From Syngnathus acus (lineage: Eukaryota > Chordata > Actinopteri > Syngnathiformes > Syngnathidae), in NCBI RefSeq assembly GCF_901709675.1, contig NC_051107.1, forward strand, positions 2,533,501 through 2,597,500: 64,000 nt of DNA, read 5' to 3'. A program made the position numbers and the translations under genes. Numbering within the stretch: the first letter of the stretch is position 1; every line of letters starts with the position of its first letter. The notes beneath the pieces were generated by a model that saw only the letters and a list, made by a program, of their open reading frames with translations, ran no database searches and was not told where the DNA came from. This document shows, piece by piece, positions 47,091 through 61,854 of this stretch.

Positions 47091-50000
47091 GAAAACATCA
47101 AATTTGTCAGAAATACACTTCAATTCGCCAACAAGTCACTTTACAGCGCAATTATAGCACAGCTGAATTTCGAATCCTGGGTCGCCAATGTGGCGCAAGA
47201 TGTAAGTTTCGCCTCCAAAATGAGCGGCGTTGGGAATTAGCGGCGAGGAAATTAATGGCTTGGTTCACCCACACCGCCGGGGAAGGAGATTACACTTCCA
47301 ATCCTCCTATAATTCCATTTGCTCTAATGAATGTGTGTGTGCGTGTGTGTGTATGATACAGAGCGAAAAAGGATGCACTGCTTAAAAAGGAGTTTCAATT
47401 AGCGCTGGAGACACTCCTTTGCATTTATATACCTTGAAAGAAAAAAAAAAGCTCAGTGCTGGCTGAAAGGGCAAGTTTTGTACAACATGGTCACACTAGT
47501 CTGATTTCCTTGAGTTCAATTCATCAAAAAAAAAAAAAAGTTTGTCTCTAGAGGTGTTGGGGTACCATAGTGAGAAATGTCAGCAAACAGCATTCTGTCT
47601 CCTTTCTTCAGCGACCTTTTTCAAATGCCTCTTTGCCATGGCCCGGTGATACCGAGAAAATTTGAGGTCCGAATTTGCTCTTCGGAAAGAAAGAAGGCCG
47701 GCGATTTATATGATAATAATTACGTATGATCACGGTGCGCACGTGTGTACGATACATGTACTTTGTGTGTCTTGCGGTAATGGAGCTTTCGTGCCCATCG
47801 CGCGAGCGAGAGCCTGATTGATCACCCGGGTCGGGAACTAATTAACCCGACCGAATCGCAGACTCGCTTTACATTAAAACACACACAGTGTCATGTGAAA
47901 GTGCCAGCTGGCTCATCACGATGATTTACATTCGGAATTTATTATTTGACGACGGTAAATTTCACGTATTTGGCAGCCGGGTCAGGACTTTCAGCTACAG
48001 CTTACAGATCAATATTGTAGCAAAAAAAGGGAAACGTTGGCTGAAGTTACAAATTTGACAGCCAGGAGTCAAGCATCCGTCTTTTTAAACTTTAATAGGC
48101 ACGCTGAGTTCCAAAATGGCGGACGGCTCACCTGCTGTTGCTTTTAATTGCCGCGAATGTGACGCGGGCATTGGACAGGCCAAGTCGGGGTTCAGGGTCT
48201 AATTGGGAAGAGGGGGACCTCCACACACTGCGGGGGCACAAAAGTCCCCGCGTGTCGCACGAGACAAGAATTTCATCTCCACTTTTGGATCTTATTTGAG
48301 GAATCCCCAACCGTTGAATTCTTTTTTCTGTAACGACAGAAAAATCTACTGACTGATGAAAGCAAAAAAAAAATAATCAGATGGTCGTTTTAAACGGCGG
48401 TAAATTTGCAAGCTAAATCAAGCTAATAGACGGCCAATATTGATCAATACCACACGCAAGTCGTTCCCATTACTCCTTATTTATGACCGCATGCTTACAG
48501 TATTTCAAAAGCTTGTGAAACGTTGTTTACAGCGGCGGGCTTTTATCCAAAGACAGGTCAAATTAAATAATGCGACGATATAACATATTGATTGCGAGCA
48601 GAGAACGCACGGCATTGACTTTGCACTCGCTCATTTTCTTCGCTGCTTTTATTTGCCGCAAAACAACATTGGCGTGCCCCGCCGTTGCACCTCACATCAC
48701 AGGAAGCGTTGAGATTAAAAAAAAAATGTTGACAAGCAAATACGCAAGGATGAAGGATGAAAATTGGGTAAGGTGGGGGGGCGGTAAAAAGGAAGCTACC
48801 TGGAGAGGAAAGACAAACAACAGAAGACAATAACAAAAGGACAGCTTTTTAATAAGAGCCAAAAAGGAAACAAGAAAAGAAGAGAGAGTGAAGGACGGAT
48901 TTACAGGTGTAATTATTGCCAATGCCAAAATGCAATCAAAGATCGGGACGGGAGGATGTAACCAGCGTGAAAATCAACACAAGTGACAGTGATGAGAGGG
49001 AAAAAGCATGAAGGAATGCGGAGACAAAGTCGCTTTTGAAATGCACACGAGTGCTCGGGTTCACCTCCAATGTTACTGCAGGCGCCCTTCAAATGAACCG
49101 GATTACAAATTCTTTTTCAAATCTCCGTATTAAAAGCACCGAGCTGACTATTAATTAACCATCATGACGACTACTAATACTCACTTTGGGGTTGGCTATT
49201 AGCATTGCTAGCTGAGCAGCGCTCAACGTCTCACTATATCAAATAAAATGGCTTCTTGGTTGATATAATTCTTTATATTTTCTTTAAAACTAATAACTTT
49301 AATTTATTTATTTAATATCTCTTAATGTATTCTTGATATCAGTGTTGTGTTAGATGTTATGCTACTAGCTTAAATGGTATCTAGCCATTGCTAGTTTTGC
49401 AACACTGGTCTTCCCACAATGGCTTTTACACTGGTCAACAGGTTTTTTATTATTACCCATTTTTTAAACTCTGAAAATGTATGAAATGTACTTTTTATAC
49501 CACGTACATGACATTTTGGGACGCATCTGTTAGTTTTGTTCATGGCACTGCTAGCAGAGCGGCAATCTATTAAAACAATAAAAATACATTTATGTACATA
49601 CGGAATTTGACATTGAAACTTTAAACAGTACAGAGTTTGACAAAAGAAAGTTTGAAATATTAAATCCTGCTATCGTAATGTTAACATTTGCTCCGAAATG
49701 CCACAGATGGCCTTCTAGAAATTAGCATACTTCTACATGCCGCGGCAATTATAAACCGCTTTTCTCGGCTTATAATCATTTCTTACTACGCTCTGTATGT
49801 TATGGCACACAACTCTAAATTCAAATTTGCCTGGATACTCTAATTAAATTTAAGTTTCGTAATCTTAATCACATTTTTACTGGATAGCATTCCCCTCAAT
49901 TAACTGCCAATTAGCCGAGGGTATCGGGCACCGCGCTGCGTGTATAAATAAATAGCACAAATCGTGTGACATTCTCCTCGGTGTCAGCACACGGGTGGCG

Positions 50001-50895
50001 AGGCGCCGGCTAAAATTGAAGGAGTCACGCAGCCGCGGGGGGTGGGCTACATGCTAGGTGTTGCGCGGAGCTGTGATAGCAACTCATCGCTTGGGTCAAT
50101 TTGAATTTCAAGAGGAACCTTATTAAAAACTGCACTTATCTGCAAGCAATTTATGACCGAGGTTATGAATCTGCACCTGCTGCTGAGCAAAAGGTCATGA
50201 GAGGGAGATGAAGTGAATCATATGTCGAGCAAACAATCGCATATCATTCTCTTTTGATAAAAAAAACGATTGTGATCACGCCTGATTCTCGATCCAAGGC
50301 GCCCACCTGCGGCTTCACATCTTACTTTTGTTTTTCCCCCGCCGTGAAACAAAAGTGCTTTCTGACAGCACTCCATTGTCAGTTTATGCATCTCTCGAAA
50401 AGTGCGTGCGCGCCAAGACATGCGTGCGTTCATGTGTGTGGAGGCGGGGCATGGACGTGAGCACTTGACACCTGCCGCCATCCATGCGCGACGCCGGCGC
50501 CGCATCTGTCTGGTGCCCTGGTGTGCGACCGCCGCCTCAAATGTCATGAATTCATAAAGGAATCTAAAAACTTGCAGTGCCGTTTTGCTGATGGAAAATA
50601 GATTATACACACACACACAAGTAAGTGTCAGGAGTATTATTCATCGGCGCTCAGAGTCAGATTGTTATGGAGCCTCATTTATCACAAAACGGGACCGATA
50701 CAAGATGGATTTGAACATATTTTAGTTGAAGAAGCCCAATTTGTAAACGGAATAAAACTCCAGTGTGAAGGGAGCATCCAGCTAAAAGCCTCAATTTTCA
50801 AAAAGTGCTCGAAAAATAACCTCAACTTGATTTTACGTAACATTAGAATCTATAAAGACAAACAGTGAAAGAATCGTCATTGAAATGTGTGTGCT

Positions 50896-51096
50896 CACTG
50901 GCTGAGCGAGGGGGGGCACTGCCCCAGGTGCCGGGCCAGATTTGGGGGTATTTTGTTTTAAATCTTTACCGGATTTTTTCACCACGTCCCCTTGTTTTGT
51001 TCTGACGAATTTTATGTTGAAAAACGTTTTTTTTTAACCCCCTCAGATATCCTTGGCCACCCCCGTCAGGAAAAAAAAATCCTAGCACCGCCACTG
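50896..51096. mobile_element. short inverted-repeat DNA element (MITE-like)
   Basis: The right end read inverted is CAGTGGCGGTGCTAGGATTT, a start I associate with common teleost DNA-transposon remnants. The left end CACTGGCTGAGCGAGGG is a weak match. The interior carries GCACTGCCCCAGGTGCC and a (minus strand) GGGGGTGGCCAAGG. No transposase. Confidence 0.45.
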
Positions 51097-52093
51097 CGTT
51101 TACTAGCCAACAACAGCGGCTATTTATTTACTTCATCAGATGTTTTCACTTGTTAAGATGTTGCGCAAATCTGCATCAACAGCAAAAAAGTCGACTTTGA
51201 TTCAGGTTTCCTCGGCCGCAGTTGAGGGCTGCCCTTCATCCCCGAAAGGACACGCACCCAGCTGGAGCTTTAAACCCACCAATTTGAGCGTTAGCACGGA
51301 GCGCGATTGCTCGCTCGCTGTTTGCCCTCCCCGGCTCCCAAAAAGGCCTTGATAAGACCAAGCCTTGAAAGTAAATCGTGCTACTGAGCTGAAATACAGA
51401 AAGTGGGAATCTACGAAGGTCATGATTAAAATTAGGACGTCGGCGGCCGCTCCATCGATTGCCGTTGCGTACCGAACTTTTCTCGCCGTGCCTTTAAAGA
51501 GGGCAAACGTGATGCGAGCGTGTGGCGTTTCGCAACAGCAGGTGGGCTTCATTAAAGCGAGCGACGGTGGCAATATGGACGCTTTGCCCGAGCCGCTGGG
51601 GAGAACGCCGTCGAGGCGGTGGGAGGACGGGCCTCGTTATGTGCTCCGGGTTCTCTCGAGGCTATCATTTTATTTTTAGGCAGGCATGCGCCGGGGAAGC
51701 CATTTTTTTGCCCAATGCAACAATTGACGCAGCCCCTTGCGCACTATTTAAGTCACACGATGACAAGCTATGTTTTTTTGTTTTTTTAAATCATCACAGT
51801 TCATCGAAGGATTATTTCATGTTCATCCCGTGGCACACAAAGGCGTCAATTCCATTTTAGTCGGCAGATAAAACCGCTCAGGTGGCTTACAAATTTTATT
51901 GTGTGTGAAGCTTTATAGACTGCTGAAAAATAACAAAGTAATTACATTTATGTACGTTGAGGCCATTTTTGAGTCATTAGCGAGAAGCACGCCAGACCTC
52001 TGCCAAGGCCGAATATCAAACAAGCGAGTGGAACGGAATACAAAGCAACACAATTCACTTCACAGTCGCAACCCGTCCAAGATCAAATAAAAC

Positions 52094-52110
52094 GACCACT
52101 AGAGGGCGAC
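52094..52110 (+). promoter_or_regulatory. CTCF-like core motif
   Basis: GACCACTAGAGGGCGAC fits the CTCF consensus. It is opposite in orientation to the site at 6403-6419. Occupancy is unknown. Confidence 0.35.
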
Positions 52111-54784
52111 GGAAATGAAAGCAAAGTGGGGAGAGCTTGAGATCATGAATGGATACATGAATTGTTTCACGGGTGGAAGTGGTGGTAGTTAGTCAGGAGG
52201 GGGCGGGGCTTTTTTTTCTCAGGGTTCAGTGAAGGGGAGATGATGAAAGATTTGACAAAAGAAAAGGTGGGATGTGGAAGCTAAGCAGTAATTGAGAGAG
52301 CTTGACAGAGGACATACAGGGGGATAAATGTCAGCGAGGATACTTGAATGAAATATGCAGAAGTCAAAAAAAAAAAAAAAATGAAGACAGATGAGGTGAG
52401 AAAAAGATGTGCAAATGGCGTTGGGCGATGTGACAAATGGGATGACACTCAGTTGAGCAAAAAAAAAACTATATATGAGCTTGTTTTTCCAATGGAGGGG
52501 GAATATTATTGCTGAATTTATTCCGGGGCAAATTACCAGCTCATTTGTGCGCCTCCGTACGAGTGTTTAATTAACAACCGCTGACATTTCCCCTCACAAC
52601 ACATGAATGCCACATTTGCCAATTATTATTTCAATGTCATTCAGGGCAAGATGGAGAGTCAACCTGTAGCCAGCTGGCTTTTTGGAACCGGACGACCTTT
52701 TCCCATTGTGCTCAGTTTATCCGCCGTTGTAGCTATAAAGCCGCCGCGCACATGAATCGCTTCATATTGCTAATTAAAAAGTCATCTGATCTAGTATGGC
52801 GGGAATATATTTGCTCGCCGCTAATCTAAAAACATCCCGCGCATCAAACGTGACCTTATCGCCACCGAGCCCTCCCTCCCGGCTTTTTCATCTCCACTCC
52901 CTTGTTCCCCCGCCATCACGCCCTGCTTTTATTCGTCGCCCGGCTTATTTACACCTCTGTCCCCCGCGGGTGTCCTGTGTCGTTCTGTCCTCAGAGCCCT
53001 CGCCAGCCGCCGTGCATTTTATAGTGAGAACCAATGTGATAAATTGGTTGCAAGTATTCGTGTGGGAGGTGTTGATTGGCTTTGCAAACACAAATGGAGT
53101 AGCGACACGCCGATTCTGATTGATAACCGATTTATCGATTGTACAATGAATACAATGAATCTCTTAAAAATATAATATAATAATATAAAATATCCCAAAG
53201 TATATGGTGTAACTTCCACTAAATTAGGAACAGACGGGATTTTTTCAAAGTCAAATTTCAAAATCGGAGCGTTCTTCTGCCTTCTGATTGGTTGCTTTGA
53301 GCAAAACTTTTGAAAGACAAGTTGACAAGTGAATCCGATTCCACAGCAATAAAAGTCATGTCGACGAGATTCCGAACGAGGCCTCCGCTCAACATGCTAA
53401 CAGTGTTGTTCCCTCTCTCGCTATATGTCATTCACACCAATTCTCACCTCCTCTCTTCCATTCGCATCTTCCTAACAATCTTCTTTCCCCGTCACACATT
53501 TGGAGCGTGGCGCCGCTTTCTTAACGCTCATGTTTCATGTGGCGCTTGGAAAAAAAAAAAAAGATCACATAACCAGCGAAATGTTTTAACTTAAGAAGGG
53601 TAAAAACATGCATTGCCGGGTGTTCCCCACCCGCGGCGTCGCTAACAATTCTCGCAACTACTTGTTAGCTGTCGACCTTCGAGTGACACCTTATCAAACG
53701 GGCGGGTGATCGCCTGAAGGAACATTTGATGGAAGTCAGCGTGGAAAAGCAGAATGAGTTTTATTTATTTCCTTTGTTTTCGGAATACGTTAAAGTAGGA
53801 CTATGCTAGGACGCTACGTTTAGAGTTCGCCTTATTAGCATCAATGCTAATTTTGGTAGCCTATCTATGGCGTTTGAAAATTGCATTTGAAATAGTTTAA
53901 GCACAGCAGTTAGGACTGTGAAGGTGTACCTAATGTTGTGGCCTTCAACGGCAAGAGAGTTTGCTCCTATGTCATCTTGTCAGTCGGATGAGTTCACTTT
54001 AGGGCTTTCAAATCTTTGTTAAAAAAGACTCATGAGTCAGCTTTTAATGAGTGCTGTTAAGTGGCTCAAGTCTGGCACGTCAGCAAATTTGGAAGTCAAT
54101 CGGTCAGATAGGGTTGTGCATGAAGTTATAGCTAACGAGCTAATCGTCTGGCGAGTGCCCGTCCGATGCGCAATGAGGGAGCATAAACTGAGGGCATTTT
54201 TTCAGTCTGTCGAGTAAAATTAGAAGAATAAAAAATCATGTGGAATGAAGAGTCATTTTCCAGCAATTTCCGAAAGCACATCACTCTGACAAACGCCTGC
54301 GGAAGAAGCGAAGATTGGGGCACAACTTTTTAAACAACACAGAGAGCCTTTAAAATTCAAGGAAGACAAACAACAAAAAAATAACAAACCAAAATCTCCC
54401 GAAGCATCCCGTAAGCCTCCGCCGCTGTGTCATCATCCCTCCATCTCGCCTCGTCTGGCCTTAAGACAGATGACTTTCTGACTTTTCGGTGATTTCTGTC
54501 AGTCACTCTCAGTCCATCTGTCAGTCTTGCGATGGGGATAATCAGATGATGTCTGTCATGGGAGCGGTCTGTCGGTCAATCTCGCTTTTGTTGGCGAAGA
54601 CGACTCAAATGTGCTCGTAGGACTTTGCCCGGGTAGTGTATATCAATATGAAGCGTAGACGCTAACTTATTTGGAGGACGTCTAACGTTGACACTGTACA
54701 CATATAAATTGAGTAAAAATGTTTAATTTATTATGTATATTTTAAAGCTAATACTTTCAAAAAAATATAAAATATGCTAATTGT

Positions 54785-54832
54785 GCTTGCCAGCCCGCCT
54801 TTAATATTGTATGTTAGCATTAAGCTAGCACC
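54785..54832 (-). repeat. fragment of the GTTAGC-type dispersed repeat
   Basis: GCCAGCCCGCCTTTAATATT then GTATGTTAGCATTAAGCTAG. Third module only; a weaker trace sits at 53825-53890. Confidence 0.4.
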
Positions 54833-56011
54833 ATGTTTCGTTTAAACACGCGTTCATATAGAAATTGACATTTCTGTTGCTTTCACATGCATGCAACCAC
54901 TTTTCGCCCTTTTACGATGATGTGCTGAGTCTCCGAGTGACGCGATCTTTTGCTATGATCCGCAACCTCAAGCTTTCCCAAAGAGACAGGGAAGGAATGA
55001 GAGGAGATGTTTAATTCATTGCCTTATGTCATTAAAAATATATCTGGGCATTGAGGCACGGATCCGTTCGACATGGGATGAGCTGAAATATGAAGGAGGC
55101 AAAAGATGCACGAGCGCACGTACACACCCCTCACTGTACGTGTTGGGCCAATACATCTTATTTGGCCGGCGCGATGGATGTAACAGTTTGCAGCGTGGCG
55201 GAACGTGTTGCGGAAATGTGTTTAGAATTGCTTTGCGGCCGCGCCGAGTGATTTTTTCCCAAAGAGGTTCCGAGTCAGGGATACGATGGCATTGTGGTGC
55301 GAGTGACTGATGCAACGCTTTAGGTTGCATGTTGATGCGAGGTGACGGCTGCATATGTCGCGCGGCGCGGCAGATTGACGAGCGTGCTCGTTTTTGCATT
55401 TGTGCGCATCCGCAAATTTACGGCGCGCTCGGCGGCGTTGACACCTCGCGATACCGTGCTAAGTGGGGAGTTTTATACGGTTTGTCACCTGTAATATGCG
55501 GCGTGCTGGGGAACTCGCATCCCAAATTGGATTTCACAACTAGATTTGATTAAGGCTTGGACTTTTTTTTCCCCCTCCCCTCTATCAAAAGGAAAATGAA
55601 AGATTACTGGAGCACCTCGTGGTCATTTCAGCTGGAACTGTGACTTATGATCGGAGGCTTTTGCCAATTTCAACTCTCGACTTTTCAAGCAGTGAGAAGA
55701 AAAAAAGAGTGCACAGCAGTAGCTGAATTCCTTCGATGGTGCGGAACTGATTAATCAAAATTGGAGTGGAAGACTCGGCTGGAAACAACATAGGCGCGAA
55801 TGATTCGGTCAATGGTCTGGTCTCACACAAGAAAACATTCAAGTGATACATTTCCAGGAATTAGCCGGGCTCTGTATCTTTCACAGAACATTAAAGGGCT
55901 ACTTTATTGAACCTGTTCCGGCAACAAAAGTTGAATTAATTGGAAAATCTTTTTCATATACAGTTAAGACCTTTAAAAAAAGCATTTTGCTACCTGCCGT
56001 CTACTGAAAAT

Positions 56012-56071
56012 GGTAACAGCCAATCACGGCTCATGTGACGTTTACAAGCTGAGCCGTGATTGGTCGTCACC
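56012..56071. repeat. 60-nt foldback with CCAAT in each arm
   Basis: GGTAACAGCCAATCACGG continuing to CTCA (56012-56033) is mirrored by TGAGCCGTGATTGGTCGTC...(56050-56071). The inner 14 nt are perfect (CCAATCACGGCTCA / TGAGCCGTGATTGG). The loop is 16 nt. Confidence 0.75.
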
Positions 56072-58402
56072 TGAGCCATCATTAAATTCAACATGGGGGG
56101 GATTGCAGTATAGATATTAGATTAAGCCGCATTATGTTAATTATGAGTACAATATATATCTATATGTCGCACGCATGGACGCGAATCACTCCGCGCATGC
56201 GGGGTTTGTTGTTAAAATAATAAATCTACTGAAACACACACAACAGCGGCAGTTACAGTCACGACCCGGCGAAACTCCCGCTCGCTGTCAACTCCTTCCG
56301 GGTACTGAGGACCCCCGTAGTTGTCCCAGGTGCCTTATTGAAATCCTCAAATATTCGCCACTGATACCATACAGTACTATTTGCATATAACGGCATATAA
56401 CGTGTTCCGAAACATCACAGAGTAATTAAAAAAATAAGGCGGGTGAGTATGAATGTACATTCAAGTGTCCCAAAAACCACCATGGGCCCCACATAGATTT
56501 ATATATCTCAAACTTTGTTAAGAAAATATACAATAAAATGCTGCATAGCTATAATATCCACTTATGAGTGGACGGCTGAGGCTTTATCATCCGTGTCGCT
56601 GCTGCCTAAAATGCACAACGTGTCAGGCAGGATATAAAGCCGCAGGTATCCTTGGTCTAACCTCACTCGGCCCAGGGCCATGCAGGGCCAATCGATGAAC
56701 CTCATCGAATTGTGTCATGCAGATGAATCCTCAGCCTTGCTTTGCCCTAAAGCGAATACACCAAAAAAAAAAAAAATACAACTAAAAAAACAAAACGACA
56801 GTTTTTCCCACATCAGTATTCTAATGATGACCTCCTCAAACTTTTCTCGACAACACGGATTACGCCGACCCGAAGGGGATGGCGGTGCGGTTTGAACATC
56901 TGCCGCCATTGTCGTTACACGAGAACGCCGCGAATAATTCAAGGGCCGCTGATAGCCGAGCCAGCGGGAACATGTTGGGTGTGATCGCAAGAGAGTCCCG
57001 TGTGGGATACGATCGCATACGCAACTGGTGCTCCAAAATACCACTTGAAATGAATATTGAATCGCATATGTTTAATTCAGGTTGAGTATTACACGGCGAT
57101 GACGGAAGGGAAAGGGAATTCACGCTGGGAATGTGATGAGGATCTCCTCAAGTCAGATGTGGATCGACGGTAAAAGACGTCAATCAAAATCCAATCCTGG
57201 GGCCAGTTTGAAAATAACGTTCCAACCATGCAATCATACAAAAGATTTGTAGCTATCTGCTAGAAATCTATTTGCTGTTTATGTGCTCAGGTTTAAAGCA
57301 AGAAAAGTAGAGGGGCTTGTGCGAGCAATCAAAATTCAATTACAATTACGATTAGTACACTCCGCCATCGAAAAATTGGCACAATCGGAAAAAAAAATTG
57401 AAACAAGAAAACCATAAATTTGCCTTTTTTTTTAATTACATTAAAATGATATTTTTAAAAAATGTTGCTAGGTTTACATCATAAAAATATTTTTTTTTAT
57501 ATTTATTGGTATTTATTTTATATTTTTACTTATTTAGAAATGATTGTTTCAATAAATCAATTACTACCAAAAATAATCGTGATGAATATACTTCTTCCAA
57601 TAATCGAGCAGCATCAGTTCTCCGCGAGAATTCCGTTCTTCACCTCAAACAATGCGAGTTGGCAAATCCACTGGAGGTGCAATTCGAGCCTGTCGGATAT
57701 TACCGCGTTGTCACTGTGTCGGGGGCCTGTAATCACATCAGCGAGTTGGCAGCGCAAGCGCCCGTTATAAAGCATTCTTTGATGGCAATGCTCTTTGGAT
57801 GGACTGTCGCGACCACTGTGCCAGACCACACTGGCTCGAGTTAATCCCTCGCAGCTGTTGGGACGAAAGTCGGAAAGTCGGAATTTCAAAAACTCCATCG
57901 GTTACAATTACCGTTCCGCGAAAATTCCATTTACGTCTGTGTTCATTGTACGGGTCATTGTTGCAAATGAGGCCCTTCAGCATGACGGAGAGCTCCGAGC
58001 GCCATCTCAAGATGAATCACCCGGCGCCGTTTGACGGCAAATCATCATTACAAACAGATGACAAGAAAATGATTCCTCATTTCAGTCCAATAAAGCGAAC
58101 TAAGCCCGCAATAATAATGATTGAATATTTTCACAGCCATTTGTTACCGCCAACTTCCATTGTCATTAGATGGGAGCGACCTTACATTGATTTCCAGGCA
58201 ACAAATAGTCGAGTAAAAGAGACTTTCTGAGCGTTGATTTGTGTTTGAATCGGACCTCGCCGTTGTGCCGTGATATGATTTATACGTCCCTGCCTGGATG
58301 AGGGCGGACGTTTGGGGATTGCTTGTCGAGGCGGCGTGCGGAATGGTAATAAGCGGAGATGAGTCACTTTTGCGGCAGACCTTTAACACACACCGCCGCT
58401 GA

Positions 58403-58424
58403 CACACACACACACACACACACA
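58403..58424 (+). repeat. AC microsatellite
   Basis: About 22 nt of (AC)n. Confidence 0.9.
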
Positions 58425-59689
58425 GTTGTTGCTTCTCCACAATTGTCGCACTGCACATGTGCATCTCATTGTGGACAGGCGAGTGAAGGTCAAGAGCGGG
58501 TATGAAGAGAGAGAGAAAAAAAAAATAATTCTATCTGCCTGTGCATGAATGATGAATGAATGCACACCCTTTGAGTGCGTATCACAACGTAATATCGCCG
58601 GGCAGGTCGGAACCAGCGGGGACCGACAAAACTTCTGATGTCTCTTCCCGAGCACCTGGTCGGATTTGAGAATGAATATTTATGATAAGCAAAATCAAAG
58701 ATACTAATTAGAATATTAGGCCGACTCAGCAAAGTCGGCTTGCGGCACGCAGCGACTCCATCGCGGGGATCTTTAGCCTCCACGCTGAGGAGTCGGGAAT
58801 TGTCCCTCCTTTTCTTTTGCTATCAATATTCATGAAGGAGTCAACAGAGCGAGGAAACTTCCATTGTTGAACGTACTCGCTTGCAGGTGTGTCGCCCGTT
58901 TTGAAACTTGACATTCCTTCAATTTGCCACTGTTGTTATTGCACCTTCTGCTGGGCGCCACCTGTTGCTGACGCATTAACATTCCCGCAAATAGATTTCC
59001 CAGCCAAAAGTGCGAAAAGCAACATTGAAAAATATCGCTTTAGCCAAGGAAGAATCGTTTCCTTGACAACGTCCTCGAGATAGCACGAGCGCCGCCTTCG
59101 AGGACCTACTGTAAATATCGCGCCCGTTGAATGTCATGGCGAGCAGATGGCGAGATGGCCGAAGGGAGGCAAAAGAATGTTTACAAGGTGACATGAAAAC
59201 CGCAACGGTGTCTCGAGCATCCGTCTCGTTCAAACACACCTGCACGTAGAAGAACGCTGTTGTTCAAGTATCAAGTCCTTCACAAAAGCAGCAGCACCAC
59301 GAGGGATTTGAGGCCATGTCGTCTAAAGTGGTCAAGCGACAGATGGTCAGAATAAAAGGAGGAAGACGGATTCAAAAAAAAGAAGAGCTTTGGACCAAGT
59401 CCAGATAAGCAGACATTTTGAACGGCACCTATGAAAGAGTTTTCTGAAGGTGCCAATATTGGACTGTGCCATGACTTACTACAAACCCAAAAAAAAAAAA
59501 AATCCTCAGATAAAGTCGAATGAAAAGCACAGACTGGTTCTTGTCGGTGGTTTGGTCTCCCGCACAAAAATGCAAAGTCACTCTGGGAATTTCAATAACA
59601 TTCTCTCGGCAGCCGTGTTAGCGCACACAAAGCAAAAACACTTGTGCGACTAAACGAGCCCGCTTTTCTTTCCGATCTGGCTTCTCCCG

Positions 59690-59690
<1 letters not shown>

Positions 59691-59720
<30 letters not shown>
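59691..59720 (+). repeat. G30 homopolymer
   Basis: Thirty consecutive G between CTTCTCCCGC and CATCCGCTGC. A length this great may be partly an assembly artefact. Confidence 0.9.
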
Positions 59721-59722
<2 letters not shown>

Positions 59723-61854
59723 TCCGCTGCCCCTGACTCAAGCGCTCTCAGCCTCTTTCCACCCTGTCAGGGGCCATTTCTTCAGCTTGGCTGGTCATTT
59801 CCAGACCTGCAGAAACCCCCCACTTCAAGCTTCAGCCTCCCCACCAGGCAGGGGGAGAGAGCTGGAACACCACGTCGCGCCGGACGTAAGCTAGCTTGTT
59901 TCACGCTCATTAGCATGCAAACACCGTTGCGGCTAGCTAGCGCTATTTTCTTTCGTTCCGCATCTGGAGGGTCGGGGAAAAACTGAGTTTCAAATTGAGG
60001 AGGCGTCAGATGACCTCCGACGAGGTGGAGGATGTCTCACGGGGGGGTTGATCAATACACGAGTTGCCTCAACTAATTGAATGTGACGTTCATAATTGCA
60101 GGAGCGAAAGCAAACATGTCACGGAGCCAAATGCCAACGCCCGCGTCTCGTCCTGGCTTTTTATAAGACAACGGGCGCTTTTATTGGAGGTCACGTCGGG
60201 TGGAAGCCATTACTCCGCATTGATTCCGACGCTTGAACACAACGGCGTGATCATTGGGAGACATGCGGGTTTATCTAGCGTACAATAAACAAGTATCAAT
60301 ACTTGATTTATGGATGGAGGTGAAAAAGATGGATGGCGTTGCAAGCAGGGGAAGGAAGAAAAGTGAGTTAAGACTGATCCCGGCGAGCCGGGAGTGACGG
60401 GAACAAAGGCTGAAGGGACACGGGCGGAAGACAAACAGATGAGTCGGCGGCCAGGCCGGCAGCGAGGACGCACAGTGTGATGATGGACGAGAAAATAACA
60501 TCTCCCGTCCCCTCGAGTGCGACCACTGTTTTCCATCCGCTTTCTTTTTTTGCATCTGCGATTGCCTTAAGGGCGCCATTGATCACGGAAGACACGGCGA
60601 CTACCATCGGCTAAAGTTATGGGACACTTAATCAATCGGGTTAATCAATCCAATCCTGATGCTTTTGTCCGACTCGCAAGGAAATCCAGGCCGAATCACT
60701 CTTGGAGGTTGGTGACATCATCTTATCTTACTCACTCGGGCGTACCACCAACCACAATCTCATTCATTCACAAAGTCTACTTAGCTGGATAACGAACCCC
60801 GAAATAAAATAAAACCTCTTGCCCTTTTCTACGTGTGGGGAAATACATAATAATATGACACCGGGAACCTCAGCGGGTATATTTATTCCGAGGTTTTATC
60901 TCAACTCTGGAGTCTGCGTGGAGGTCGAATTCACACCCGCGCTCCAAAAAAATGTTGTCTCAGCATTTTATAAAGCTGTTCCTAACGTACTCTGGCAGTG
61001 GAGTCGAAACACAATGTAGGCCACAGGGGGGACATCTAAAACTCGAGAGCGGTTATTGGCGCGGCGTGGCACGTAGCGAGTGGCTAACGTCGGAGAGAAA
61101 AATATTGGTTTTATCACGAATAGTCGGCTGCGGAGGCACACGTATGTTACCATCTGTTATCTCACACATCTTTCATTACTCTTCTACCGAGGTAAAGGAG
61201 TCCCCATTTTCTTCTTGACCTCCTCCCTCGAGGACCCCCCCCCCCCGCATCTGTTAGCGTCTTCAACACCGCTTCTATTAGCATCTACTCCTGCCTAACA
61301 ACACTTTCCGTTGATCCATCACTCAAGCGTACCTCCGCGTGAGGAAGAAGGGGGGGGGGGTTAAAAAAAACATGTTTTTTTGTCACTTGTCAAATGAAAT
61401 TTAGGAGGTGTTGTCTTCAAGGGTATTTTCATCATCAAATTTCATTTCCTTTGCAGACTTTTAGCCCTGACAGACTGAATGAGTGACTGAGCGCCTGCGT
61501 TTTGCATTTATCTTTATGGCGTCGGAGACAATATCCATACTCGGGTAAATTGCCGGGGGCGGGGTCACATTAGAGCGCCGGGTTGGACTCGCGCCACACG
61601 GAGGTAACGTGGTTACGTGGAAGTAATTCCGTCACGATTTGCAGTGTGGAGAACACAGCCAGGCAGAGGAATAACAATGGGAAAATAATGTCTTTATGTG
61701 CGGCATCTCAGCTCATTTTAGAGTATTCAAGCTGCTAATCCATTCCAGTCTTAGATTGCGCTCGTGCTATTTAGCCGACAGTGGGCAGTATATAAATTGA
61801 CACACTAAGACGAGTTTCACAACGGACTTGGTTGTTTTTCCACAGTGGGAAAAT

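Noticed and set aside
60368-60607. 79-codon minus frame beginning MVVAVSSVINGALKAIADAK
   Set aside because: Looks protein-like at first, but no family was recognised, it has no splice support and does not fit exon 1 of the receptor.
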